Below are positions 1-8,506 of a stretch of 64,000 nt of DNA, piece after piece. The notes below the pieces were generated by a model. It was not told the DNA's origin. It worked only from the letters and a program-made list of their open reading frames with translations, and did not search any database. The position numbers and the translations under genes are program-made. Source of the DNA: Kibdelosporangium aridum (lineage in GTDB: Bacteria; Actinomycetota; Actinomycetes; Mycobacteriales; Pseudonocardiaceae); contig NZ_FWXV01000022.1 in the NCBI RefSeq assembly GCF_900176515.1, positions 1 to 64,000 on the forward strand, written 5' to 3'. How positions within the stretch are numbered: the stretch's first letter is position 1; each line of letters starts with the position of its first letter.

Positions 1-33
1 GGTCTCAAATCTGGTGTCGTAGTCTCATGGCCA

Positions 34-60
34 ATGTCGTATGGATGTCCTATACGACAT
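34..60. promoter_or_regulatory. Perfect 9-bp inverted repeat upstream of the first gene
   Basis: ATGTCGTAT at 34-42 is repeated as its exact reverse complement ATACGACAT at 52-60 around a 9-base spacer. It lies about 190 bases before the start of the secreted protein at 254. There is no T-run, so an operator is more likely than a terminator, but the upstream side lies outside the window. Confidence 0.4.
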
Positions 61-253
61 CGCCGTGAGATTGCTCCTCGGCGTCTGGCCGATTCTCGCC
101 ATGCTTTGTCGTTCGCTGCCCATCGTCGGTTTAGCTAGGGGCCCCGACAATGGCCCTTTGCGTTCGTCGGGGTTGTCAGCAAAGACTGCGGTTTGTGGGC
201 GTGGACTGGATTTCATGATCTTGAGGCGGCGGTGACGGCGGAGGGATTGGGGC

Positions 254-1912
254 ATGATCTCGAGACGTCTGGCGACCTTCACCAAGGTGGGTGCCGTAAC
301 ACTGTTGCTCGGCGCTCTTTCGTTTTCCTCAACGGCATCCGCGGTGCCTTCAGCAGTGGCGCTTTCGCTTCCGGAGAAGGTGCAGCGGATGCTTTCGCAG
401 GGTGCGCTGGCCCGCTGGTATGCCCAGCATCCGGAGCAGGTCTCGGCCGGCATGCGGGCGAGGCCGGACTGGATCGCGGCGCTGGGCGCTCGTGTCAACG
501 CGGTGCCCCGGGCGCTTGCGCCGGGCGACTTTCCGATGCGCCGGGCGCTGTTTAATCGTGACGATCTCGGCCTGCCGCAGAACGAGGAGTCGGTCGATCG
601 CTGCTCGTCGAACGGCAACCTGGTGTTGGCGGGGACGAACGACTACCGGGGTCTGCTCAACCCGCTCGGCAACTTCACCGGCTGGCACTTCTCCGACAAT
701 GGTGCGACCCTGACCAGGGAGGGGCTGCTGCCAGCCGTCACCTTCGCTGACGGTGTTGCGGTGCCGTCGAGTGGCGATCCGGTGGTGGCCTTCGACGCGG
801 CCTGCAACGCGTACATGGCCACCCTCAACCTGGTCTTCGTCGACGGGGTGCCGACACATAGCGGCATTGGCGTCTACCGCACGACGGCCGGCACGCTGGG
901 GTCGTGCCCCGGCGGTGACGACCCCACCTGCTGGCCGACCCGTACGCTGGCAGATCAGGTGATCTCTCCCGATCCGGCACACTTCCACCTCCTCGACAAG
1001 CCGTGGATGGCCGTCGGGCACAGCGCCGGGCAGACCGTGATCTGGGTGACCTACACCGACTTCGCGGTCGACTTCCCCAATGTCACCACCACGATCAAGG
1101 CGGTGCGCTGCGAGGCCAACCTGACCAGCTGCGGCAAACCGATCAATCTCAGTGCCGGTGGCAGCGATGTCCAGTTCAGCGATGTGACCGTCGGGCCCGA
1201 TGGCCGGACCTACGTGACCTGGGTCGAGGATCGGATCACACCGAACGACGGGGAGACCTTCGTCATCAAACTGCGGGTGGCCGAGGCCGGCAGCAGCGAG
1301 TTCAGTCCGGAGGGGGTGGTCACCACCGAGCTCGAGCCGATCGGTTTCGGCGGTGTCCTGCACGCCAACGACTTCCGCGTCGCCACGTACCCCAAGCACG
1401 ACGTGAAGATCGTGAACGGGATACCGCGGATATTCGTGATCTGGGAGTCGTGCCAGTCCCGTCCGCTCAACGTCATCTGCGAGTTCTCACGCATGCGGAT
1501 GACCTTCTCCGACAGCTTCGGCGCGGGGTGGAGCAACCCGACAACGCTGTCGGCGGGCGGGGACAACTACTTCGGCACGTTGTCCGCCAATCCGGGTGGT
1601 GCGAACCTCGCGGTGGCGTACTGGACCAGCCGGTTCGATCCGGTGTTCGGCAACCGGCAGGACCTCGAACTGGTCACTGTCGGGCCCCAGGGCACCGTGG
1701 TCAACCGGCAGCGGCTGACAACCCCGTCGAACGAGCCCGAAGCCGACCCGTTCCTCCGTGGCTTCTTCATCGGTGACTACATCGAGGTCACCGCACGCGC
1801 TGACAACGCGTTGGTGGCATTCAACGCCAACTATCGAAAGCAGGCTCTCGGTCTGGACGCCAGCCTACCCACCGCCCAACAGGACAACTACCTAGCCCAA
1901 GCCCCGCTCTAA
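254..1912 (+). CDS. Secreted hypothetical protein, sialidase-like beta-propeller
   Basis: This encodes a 552-aa exported protein of unknown substrate. Residues 1-30 form a classical signal peptide (basic MISRR, hydrophobic core, SSTASA cleavage region). The mature part has repeated short blocks rich in Asp, Gly and Trp with lines such as WMAVGHS and GPDGRTYVTWVED, the pattern of sialidase/BNR-type propeller blades. Cysteines spaced through the middle suggest disulfides outside the cell. The start ATG follows a GGAGGG-type ribosome site by about 8 bases. The propeller fold is an inference from repeat texture; no catalytic motif was identified, so it could equally be a binding or structural protein. 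The gene stands alone. Confidence 0.85.
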   Translation: MISRRLATFTKVGAVTLLLGALSFSSTASAVPSAVALSLPEKVQRMLSQGALARWYAQHPEQVSAGMRARPDWIAALGARVNAVPRALAPGDFPMRRALFNRDDLGLPQNEESVDRCSSNGNLVLAGTNDYRGLLNPLGNFTGWHFSDNGATLTREGLLPAVTFADGVAVPSSGDPVVAFDAACNAYMATLNLVFVDGVPTHSGIGVYRTTAGTLGSCPGGDDPTCWPTRTLADQVISPDPAHFHLLDKPWMAVGHSAGQTVIWVTYTDFAVDFPNVTTTIKAVRCEANLTSCGKPINLSAGGSDVQFSDVTVGPDGRTYVTWVEDRITPNDGETFVIKLRVAEAGSSEFSPEGVVTTELEPIGFGGVLHANDFRVATYPKHDVKIVNGIPRIFVIWESCQSRPLNVICEFSRMRMTFSDSFGAGWSNPTTLSAGGDNYFGTLSANPGGANLAVAYWTSRFDPVFGNRQDLELVTVGPQGTVVNRQRLTTPSNEPEADPFLRGFFIGDYIEVTARADNALVAFNANYRKQALGLDASLPTAQQDNYLAQAPL

Positions 1913-2202
1913 CCAACCAGATGGTGGCGTCGCCGAAGCACGCAGGGCCGCCACCCTCACAAGAACCCGAAGACGAGAAGCGTCGGAATCAAAGCACGGA
2001 AACGCGCGCTGGTCGCCGCGATCCGCCGGGACGCGGACGTCCGACTTATCCGGACGGACGCCATCTTCCCGCCGAGACCACGAGTTTTGTGGATCGCCGA
2101 CGGGAGATCTGGTGGCCGGCCGGTGCAATGGCGGCCGTAGCCGAGGAGACTCCGCAGATGGTGCTCGATCGGAGCGGACGAATGAGCTGGGCGTTGGTCG
2201 AT

Positions 2203-2588
2203 ATGCTGTCGCAGCTGAACCTGGTCCACAGAACCACGCTCCTGGCCGCGGCTCTGATGCTGGCGGTGGCAACTCGGCGGCGGCCGACAGTGAACGCTGC
2301 TCGGTCCGCCCGTCCTGCGCCGGCCGGGGCACGTTCGCGTCCTATGGCGAGGTCTTCACCGTCTACGACCACAAGGCAGACGGGCACTCCGCGGTCCTGC
2401 TCTACTAGTTGCCCGACGGCTACGGCCCGCGCCTGGTGTGGAATCCCAACGGCAACGGCACGAGAGTCACAGCAGACCTCGAGCTGCCGGAGGGCAGTTG
2501 GGTCACCTACCGAGTGTGCCTGGGCAAGTACGGAGCCAAGGACGTGCTCGAGAAAACCTGTGGTGCCACCATAACCGACTTCGCATGA
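2203..2588 (+). pseudogene. Small secreted protein gene broken by a frameshift and an amber codon
   Basis: A signal-peptide-like start (MLSQLNLVHRTTLLAAALML) begins at the ATG at 2203. Around 2262-2275 the sensible reading moves to another frame (GGNSAAADSERCSVRPSCAG), continues to a TAG at 2406-2408 after HSAVLLY, and resumes in frame with LPDGYGPRLVW to a TGA at 2586-2588. Rejoined, it would be a secreted protein of about 125 residues with four or five cysteines, ending just before phoD. Small cysteine-containing secreted proteins of this sort are common in actinomycetes and usually unnamed. I infer a decayed gene; amber readthrough alone would not fix the frameshift. Confidence 0.6.
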
Positions 2589-2604
2589 GCATGAAGGGGC
2601 CAGC

Positions 2605-4080
2605 ATGTCAAAGCTGAACCGTCGTACTCTCCTCGTTGCGGCGGGAATCACCGCCGCGGTTCCTCGGGCGGTCAGGGCGGCCTCGGACCCGTTCCAGTTG
2701 GGTGTCGCGTCCGGCGATCCGAGGCCGGACGGAATGGTGTTGTGGACAAGGCTCGCCGCCGCCCCGCTCGATGCCGACGGCGGCATGGGCACCCGGACCG
2801 TCCGTGTCGACTGGGAGATCGCCACCGACGCGAGATTCGTCAACATTGTCCAGACCGGACGCGAGAATGCTGTGCCCGCCGACGGTCACAGCGTGCACGT
2901 CGAGCCACGAGGCTTGGCGCCCAACGCCTGGTATTTCTATCGCTTCAAAGCCGACCGCCATATCTCGCCGGTCGGCCGCACCCGCACCGCGCCCGCGCGC
3001 GGCGCCAGCGTAGCCTCGCTGGAGTTCGCGTTCGCGTCCTGCCAGCACTTCGAGGTCGGCTGGTATCACGCCCACCGTTACATCACGGCCGACAACCCCG
3101 ACGTCGTGTTGTTCCTCGGCGACTACATGTACGAGAAGCCAAGCCGTCAGGCCCACAAGGTCCGCCGGTATGTCGCCCTCAACAACGAGGCGAACACATT
3201 GTCGGAGTACCGAATCCGCTATGCCCAGCACCATCTCGACCCGGATCTCAAGGCGTGCCACGCGGCCGCCCCCTGGCTAGTGGTCTTCGACGACCACGAG
3301 GTGAAGAACAACTGGTACGGCGTGCGGTCAGCCATCCCCGAGCAGCGACGCAAAGACGCCTTCCGAGCGTTCTGGGAGAACATGCCGCTGCCGAAGGCGA
3401 TGAAACCGACGAGTGCCGCGATCAAGCTGTATCGCCGCATCGAATGGGGAACCCTGGCCCGCTTCCACATGATGGACACGCGCCAGCACCGCAACAAGCA
3501 GGCGCCGGCGAGAGACTGCGGCAAGGTCAACAGCACGACCCGCACGCTCACCGGCCCGGCGCAGGAGCAGTGGCTGCTCGACGGCCTGACGGCACGCGGC
3601 TCAGGCTGGGATTTCCTGGGCCAGCAAGTGTTCTTCGCGCACCGCGACTACGACGGCGATCCCCGCACCTGCGACGGAAACAACGATTCCTGGGACGGCT
3701 ACCGAGCCAACCGCGCGCGGATCATCCAAGGTTGGATCGACCGCACGGTCCGCAATCCCGTTGTCCTGACGGGTGATGTGCACACCCACTGGGCGAACGA
3801 CCTGCGCCTCAACCGAACCGGCCCAATCGTCGGCACCGAGCTCGTGACGAGCTCCATCACCTCGAAGGGCAGGAACAAGCCCGGTGGCGCGAGGAACAAT
3901 CCGGGCTTGAACTTCATCGGCAACCACCGCGGCTACGTCCGGGTGACCGTGAACGCGCAGCAGCTCACGGCCGAATGGACCCGGCTGAGCTCGATCCAGG
4001 AACGAGACCCGGCCAAGGTCACCATGTCCGTGTCCCGGAGATACGTCGTGCTGGACGGCCAGCCGGGCCTGACCATCTAA
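2605..4080 (+). CDS. phoD: PhoD-family alkaline phosphatase / phosphodiesterase
   Basis: The 491-aa protein starts with a Tat-like signal (NRRTLLVAAG, then an Ala-rich stretch), as PhoD enzymes do when exported folded with their metal cofactors. An N-terminal PhoD domain (about residues 28-125; FQLGVASGDPRPDGMVLWTR) is followed by the metallophosphatase domain. Metal-binding motifs are visible in order: FASCQHFE, LGDYMYE, VVFDDHEVKNNW and GDVHTHWAND. It releases phosphate from organic phosphoesters outside the cell, normally under phosphate limitation. The start ATG lies 16 bases after the broken small secreted gene; the upstream AAGGGG is the likely ribosome site. Length matches the family. 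Possible Pho-box control was not located. Confidence 0.93.
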   Translation: MSKLNRRTLLVAAGITAAVPRAVRAASDPFQLGVASGDPRPDGMVLWTRLAAAPLDADGGMGTRTVRVDWEIATDARFVNIVQTGRENAVPADGHSVHVEPRGLAPNAWYFYRFKADRHISPVGRTRTAPARGASVASLEFAFASCQHFEVGWYHAHRYITADNPDVVLFLGDYMYEKPSRQAHKVRRYVALNNEANTLSEYRIRYAQHHLDPDLKACHAAAPWLVVFDDHEVKNNWYGVRSAIPEQRRKDAFRAFWENMPLPKAMKPTSAAIKLYRRIEWGTLARFHMMDTRQHRNKQAPARDCGKVNSTTRTLTGPAQEQWLLDGLTARGSGWDFLGQQVFFAHRDYDGDPRTCDGNNDSWDGYRANRARIIQGWIDRTVRNPVVLTGDVHTHWANDLRLNRTGPIVGTELVTSSITSKGRNKPGGARNNPGLNFIGNHRGYVRVTVNAQQLTAEWTRLSSIQERDPAKVTMSVSRRYVVLDGQPGLTI

Positions 4081-4325
4081 CGACCTCGTGCATGGTTGCT
4101 GATCTTGGCTGAGGCAGGGAATTGTGCGGGTTGTCAGCAATGATCTGTCCAACCTCGGCTGGGCGCGTGGCATGACGAGGCCGGTGCGCGCGAGGTGGTG
4201 GGCGGCGCTCTGGTCGCAGTAGACGAGGCCCGTCGATGAACAAGTCGGGTTCGCAGCTGGTTGTGTCCGTCATTTGCGACCGCGTTTCTCCGTGCCGTGC
4301 CAACCGACCACACCCTGTTCGGTGC

Positions 4326-4537
4326 GGAGGCTTGTGTCCGACACCAATGGGGAAGGACGGGACGGCCGACCTCAGCGCGGTCGACGCGGTCGTAAATGAG
4401 GTACGCGGCGAGCTGCCGCTGGGCTGCGTGGTTGTCAATAAGTCCACCGTTCCCCAAGGAACCGCAATGAGGATGCAAGAGCTACTTGCGCGGCCAGACG
4501 TCGCGGTGGTGTCAAATCCCGGGTTCCTCCGCGCCTG
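4326..4537 (+). pseudogene. Internal fragment of UDP-glucose 6-dehydrogenase, cut by an IS
   Basis: The reading CPTPMGKDGTADLSAVDAVV, followed by VVVNKSTVP and VAVVSNPGFLR, matches the NAD-binding half of UDP-glucose/GDP-mannose dehydrogenases (VPTPxxxDGxxDLS, NKSTVPVGT and SNPEFLREG motifs). There is no start with a ribosome site and no C-terminal half. Coding similarity stops where the left end of the insertion sequence at 4536 begins, and the sequence after the IS does not resume the enzyme. Only about 70 residues of a roughly 440-residue protein remain. Confidence 0.7.
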
Positions 4538-5727
4538 TGGGGTGCCAAAAGTCAGCCGTGTGGTCTGACCTGCGCGTTAAGCTGCATCGGGTTCGTACTC
4601 GTTGATCAGGCCGCCGAGAACTGATCGGCGGCGTACCGACGTGCGGCTAGGCTGCGGAATCGATGATCCGGTCGTGGTGGCAGGAGATCGTGGGCTCGGT
4701 GCGGGCGGCGGTGGTTGTAGTGGGCCACATAGCTGTCCAGCACTGATCTCAGGTGGTGCTCGTTAATGATGAGCAGCCGGTCGGTGGCCTCGTGTCTGAC
4801 GGTGCCGACGAACCGTTCGGCGTAGCAGTTTGCCTGCGGGCATCGTGGCGGAATCTTCACGACCTCAATGCCGGAGCCGGTGAGGACGGCGTCGAACGAG
4901 ACGGTGAATTGCTCGGCACGGTCCCGGATGAGGAACCGGAAGTCGTCAGCCCGGTCACCCAAGTCCATGAGTAGGTTGCGGGCTTGTTGGGTGGTCCATG
5001 GTCCGTTGGGGTTGGTGGTGGTGCCGAGGATGTGGACGTAGCGGGTGGCGACTTCGAGTACGAAGAATACGTAGACGCGCTTGAGGGTGACGGCGTAGTC
5101 GATGTGAAAGAAGTCGCAGGCCAGCATGTTCGCGGCCTGGGCACGCAGGAACCGTCGCCAGGAGGTGTCGATGTCACGTTTGGGTGCGGGTGGTATGCGC
5201 AGGCGCTTGAGCACGCGGCGGATGGTCGACGCGGTTACCCGGTGGCCGAGCTTAAGCAGTTCGCCCTGGATCCTGCGGTAGCCCCAACCGCTGTTGTCCT
5301 GTGCCATGCGCTCGATCAACACCACCACGGCATCATCGACTGGTGGGCGCCCTGCCCGACTCGGGTACGTCCACTTCTTCGCGACCAAGCGCCGATGCCA
5401 TCGCAGGACGGTGCCCGGTGTCACCACCCGGTGCTCGCGAAGCAGTCGCGGGAGCCAGCGTACCAACGCGGCAAGCACCGCGCGATCGGCCCATTCCCGC
5501 CGCGGGCGAGGATTGGTCCGGCGCGGCACGGCGACCTCGTGCCGGAGCACCAGCAGTTCGACGTCCTTGGCCGCCGATGACCGGCCGAGCAGAACCAACC
5601 AGCCGACGAGGCGGACGAAGATCAGGTACAGCAGTCGTAACATCACGTCTCACGATCATGCCCCTACGGCCCGTGGTGCACGATCACCGCAGCTCAGCAG
5701 CCGAGTACAGAGTTCTGGCACCCCACA
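4536..5727 (-). mobile_element. Insertion sequence, family A copy 1, full length
   Basis: An 18-base terminal repeat beginning TGTGGGGTGCCA at 4536-4553 matches the reverse complement of 5710-5727 at about 16 of 18 positions. The element is about 1192 bases and carries one transposase gene on the minus strand. The same architecture recurs at 8507-9700, and a deleted form at 14052-14491. No target duplication is evident at the flanks, so the two sides may have recombined since insertion. The left end interrupts the UDP-glucose dehydrogenase fragment. Confidence 0.8.
4606..5646 (-). CDS. Integrase-core DDE transposase, family A copy 1
   Basis: The 346-aa single-frame transposase has an N-terminal helical part (LVLRHEVAV, then PRPRREWADRAVL), a helix-turn-helix-like segment around WGYRRIQGELLKLGHRVTAS, and an rve catalytic core. 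The three acidic residues are visible as ACDFF, FLIRDRA and CYAERF. The end is shortened relative to copy 2 (PRPDHRFRSLAARR in place of a conserved LGGLINEYEPAAA tail), which suggests a late C-terminal change. The start is GTG 5646 or ATG 5643. The IS family name was not assigned from sequence alone. Confidence 0.85.
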   Translation of the reverse strand: MMLRLLYLIFVRLVGWLVLLGRSSAAKDVELLVLRHEVAVPRRTNPRPRREWADRAVLAALVRWLPRLLREHRVVTPGTVLRWHRRLVAKKWTYPSRAGRPPVDDAVVVLIERMAQDNSGWGYRRIQGELLKLGHRVTASTIRRVLKRLRIPPAPKRDIDTSWRRFLRAQAANMLACDFFHIDYAVTLKRVYVFFVLEVATRYVHILGTTTNPNGPWTTQQARNLLMDLGDRADDFRFLIRDRAEQFTVSFDAVLTGSGIEVVKIPPRCPQANCYAERFVGTVRHEATDRLLIINEHHLRSVLDSYVAHYNHRRPHRAHDLLPPRPDHRFRSLAARRYAADQFSAA

Positions 5728-6409
5728 CGTAGCAGGAGTACCTTTCGGGTCAGGCGGTATCCCCTGGCGTCCGCCAAACATTGTCAGCCTGACCATCCTG
5801 TCGATCGTTTGGAACGATGAGCAGTGGCGCATGCTGGCCAATTTCGCCTATTCGCCAGCACGGACGAACTAGCGAGTGACACCAAAATTCGGGCCGCCGA
5901 GCATGCACTGATCCACACGGATGGCCTTTCCGGCACGCGCAATGTCGAAGTGGCGAGAGACCCGGTCGGAGAGCCTCCTTTCAGCACCTCGGAAACGTGG
6001 CACACGGAGGTCTGGTACAGCACAACAATTGATTAACCCTGACCATTCAAGGTCTGTAACCCACCCACAGATAGAGCGGAAGAGCCATGACGGCGGTGGC
6101 GATCACGCTGCTCACGGCCACTGAGGACCCGAGACTTGCCCCCAGCCCGATGCGCCGCTCGTCGTCGGAAATGCGCCCCCGCTACGGATCTCCGTTGCCG
6201 CCGAACAAGTCCCGTCGCGGGAAATGTTCCAACATATCGCGCATGGGAGCAACCGTTCGCATGACGCGATTAATACGACGGGTCAACAAATGACGGCGAG
6301 TTCGAAACATAGTTCGCAGAAAGTTACCGACCCGGGTGGCGGCACGCCGAACGGCTGTGATCTCATCCCCGTCGACCATTCCTGCTTCTGTTCCCAGGAG
6401 AACCCTGCC
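5728..6409. other. Gene-poor stretch with unrecognised remnants
   Basis: Between IS copy 1 and the binding lipoprotein no intact gene is convincing. A plus-strand frame at 5824-6036 (70 aa, ending WHTEVWYSTTID) is not recognised. On the minus strand, 6184 down to 6056 reads RISDDERRIGLG, a hydrophobic run SSVIATAVMALPLYLWVGY and a stop, which looks like the last transmembrane helix of a lost membrane protein. Both are probably debris. Confidence 0.4.
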
Positions 6410-7381
6410 ATGCGGCGCATAGCCTTGTCTTGCGTACTTGCCTTCGCTCTGGCCAGTTGTTCGGCGCTGGCCGACTCCAACGAGTCCGGCCAATCCGCGC
6501 CATCCGGTGGACTGGAACAGGCCAAGGTCACCGTCGGCACGTTGCCTATTGTGGATACCGTTACAGTGGCGATCGCCCAGCAGAAGGGCTACTTCAAGCA
6601 GGAGGGCCTCGAGGTCGAGCTCAAGACGCTCACCGGCGGCGCGGCCGCCGTGCCCGGCCTGGTGAACGGCGAACTGCACTTCGCATTCGGCAACTTCGTC
6701 TCGTTCTTCAGCGCACAGGCCAAAGGCGTGGCGGACCTCAAGCTGGTCGCCGACGGCTACCAGGCCACCCCGGGCATGTTCCTGATCATGCGCGGCAAGA
6801 ACTCCGCGATTGGCAAGCCGCAGGACCTGACCGGCAAGAAGGTCGCCATCAACACCAAGAACAACATCGCCGAGCTGACCGCCCGCTCCGCCCTCGAGGC
6901 CAACGGGGTCGACCCGAAGACCGTGCAGTTCGTCGAGATCCCGTTCCCAGACATGCAGGCCGCGGTCGAGCGCAAGAACGTCGACGCGGCGTTCATGGTC
7001 GAGCCCTACATCACGCAGTCGCAGCGTTCCGCCGGCATGACCCCGGTCGTCGACGTCGCGACCGGCGCGACGCAGGACGTGCCGATCGCCGGCTGGGCCA
7101 CCAGCTCGAAGTTCGCCGGGACCAACCCGAAGACCGTCGCGGCGTTCCAGCGCGCGATCGTCAAGGCCCAGCAGGACGCCGCCGACCGGCGCAACGTCGA
7201 GGAGGCCATCCCCACCTACGCCAAGGTGGACAAGGACACCGCGAGCCTGCTGCACCTGGGCACCTGGCCGACCACGCTCAACGCGGTCCGGCTGCAGCGC
7301 GTCATCGACCTGATGCGCAAGCATGGCGTGCTGGACAAGGACGTCAACGTCGAGGCGATGATCGTCACGCAGAAGTCCTAA
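6410..7381 (+). CDS. NMT1/THI5-like ABC-transporter substrate-binding lipoprotein
   Basis: This is a 323-aa extracellular binding protein for a small organic solute (the nitrate/taurine/aliphatic sulfonate/thiamine-precursor class). The ATG at 6410 is chosen over upstream in-frame starts because AGGAG sits 9 bases before it and the product then begins with a lipoprotein signal (MRRIALSCVLAFALASC, cysteine at residue 17). The mature domain shows the family pattern: KVTVGTLPIVDTVTVAIAQQ, KGYFKQEGLEVELK, GGAAAVPGLVNGELHFAFGN, then DLTGKKVAINT and DAAFMVEPYI. No permease or ATPase gene follows, so it is an orphan that would need components encoded elsewhere. The ligand cannot be told from sequence. 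Confidence 0.9.
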   Translation: MRRIALSCVLAFALASCSALADSNESGQSAPSGGLEQAKVTVGTLPIVDTVTVAIAQQKGYFKQEGLEVELKTLTGGAAAVPGLVNGELHFAFGNFVSFFSAQAKGVADLKLVADGYQATPGMFLIMRGKNSAIGKPQDLTGKKVAINTKNNIAELTARSALEANGVDPKTVQFVEIPFPDMQAAVERKNVDAAFMVEPYITQSQRSAGMTPVVDVATGATQDVPIAGWATSSKFAGTNPKTVAAFQRAIVKAQQDAADRRNVEEAIPTYAKVDKDTASLLHLGTWPTTLNAVRLQRVIDLMRKHGVLDKDVNVEAMIVTQKS

Positions 7382-7497
7382 CCGGACTCGGCGCCAAGCT
7401 TCGGCGATGACAGGGCGCCGCAGAGCCGAGTGACCACAGTGGCAGAAGCGGACGTTTAGGGTGATCTATCTGGGTTGACCGAGATTACGCAAACTGC

Positions 7498-7777
7498 CTG
7501 TACCGCTCGAAAAGGTCATCGCTGCACGTCAAGCGGCGTAACTATGCTCCTTGCTGAGGCCCTGAGGATGCTGATGCGGAGCAGTTCTGCGAGCCCTGGG
7601 GCAGGTATCGGACCTGCCGGTGATCTGGCTGCGTAGGACGTCGTTTGTGGTGGCGGGGCTCGAGCGGTGCTTGCGGTCTCGTAGGTATTGCGCGCCCATA
7701 CCCTGGCCGTCGGCGGCGTGATCCAGGAGGACCGACACGTTGTTTGACGTGCAGCGATGACTTTTCGAGCGGTACAG
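7498..7777. mobile_element. 280-bp MITE with 34-35-bp terminal inverted repeats
   Basis: The left arm at 7498-7532 (beginning CTGTACCGCTCGAAAAGG) and the right arm at 7744-7777 are inverse copies differing by one missing base. Nothing in the 210-base interior codes for a transposase. The same outer sequence ends the family-B IS at 17754-18558, so the element is probably moved by that transposase. Its right end abuts the DNA-ligase fragment, whose N-terminal part is missing. Confidence 0.75.
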
Positions 7778-8325
7778 GATTGCCAGCGACGGCACCACCG
7801 TCCTGACCAGCCGCAACGGCATCGACTTCACCCAGGAATTTACTTCCCTGGTCGGCGTGTTGGATGACGCCCTCGACGGTCGTGCGGCGGTTCTCGACGG
7901 TGAGATCGTTGTCTACAACCAGGCCGCGCATGTCGACTTCGGACTGTTGCAAGACCGGCGGGGCCGCTACCAGAGACACCGGAAGTCCGACCGTGCCGAC
8001 CAGCCGTTCGACGATCTGCCCGTCCGGTATCTCGCCTTCGACCTGCTCCAGCTCGGCGATGCCGTGCTGCTCAATCAGCCTTACGACCAGCGGCGCGCGC
8101 TGCTCAGACAGATTCTGATGCCCAACCCGTACCTCCTCTCGATCGTCCCAGCGGTCACCTTCGAGGAGCTCACCGCCGACCGGCTCACCCCGCAGAATCT
8201 CCTGGAGCGCATCGCCGCCGAGGGACACGAGGGACTCATCGCCAAAATCGTGGCTCCACCTATGTCCCGGGCTGACGAGCGGACTCCTGGCTCAAGCATG
8301 CCAATCGCGACAGCGCGCCCGTGTA
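7778..8325 (+). pseudogene. ATP-dependent DNA ligase fragment (LigD/LigC type)
   Basis: From the base after the MITE the frame reads ASDGTTVLTSRNGIDFTQEF and carries nucleotidyltransferase motifs III (VLDGEIVVYN), IIIa (RYLAFDLLQLG) and IV (GHEGLIAK). Motif I with the adenylated lysine is absent because the 5' part is gone at the MITE junction. Near 8248 the reading shifts frame to GSTYVPG, then a stop, then SWLKHANRDS, all typical of the end of the adenylation domain. The OB-fold domain is missing. This family seals DNA breaks, often with Ku; here the gene cannot be active. Confidence 0.75.
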
Positions 8326-8367
8326 CGCGCCGGCGGCAAGGACGAACAGGTCAGCAGGCAGGTCGTC

Positions 8368-8407
8368 GCCCCCGGCAGGATTCGAACCTGCGCTCCCGCC
8401 TCCGGAG
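8368..8407 (-). other. 3' half of a tRNA-Arg(CCG): attachment-site scar
   Basis: Read on the minus strand, the segment begins at an anticodon loop CTCCGGA, passes through a T-arm GCAGGTTCGAATCCTGC and ends with a GGGGGC acceptor strand. The 5' half does not pair or continue as a tRNA. A 3' tRNA half starting at the anticodon loop is what integration of a tRNA-targeting actinomycete element leaves behind. It lies between the ligase fragment and IS copy 2. Integrase and partner site were not found in the window. Confidence 0.6.
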
Positions 8408-8506
8408 AGACCGTTGACCTGCTAAGACGCAGCCCATGGCGTCAGCGCGTTGCCGACTTTGGCACGCATTTGCCACAGATTCAGCCCTGCTTGGCTTGGT
8501 GTGCCC

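Noticed and set aside
6182..7324. Long open frame on the minus strand opposite the binding lipoprotein
   Set aside because: It mirrors the GC-rich codon bias of the real plus-strand gene, shows His/Arg/Gly-rich text without motifs, and has no ribosome site. The same applies to long antisense frames over most genes here, such as 350-1399 and 2608-3261.
8368..8407. A functional tRNA gene
   Set aside because: Only the half from the anticodon loop onward is present; the 5' acceptor, D-arm and pairing anticodon stem are missing.
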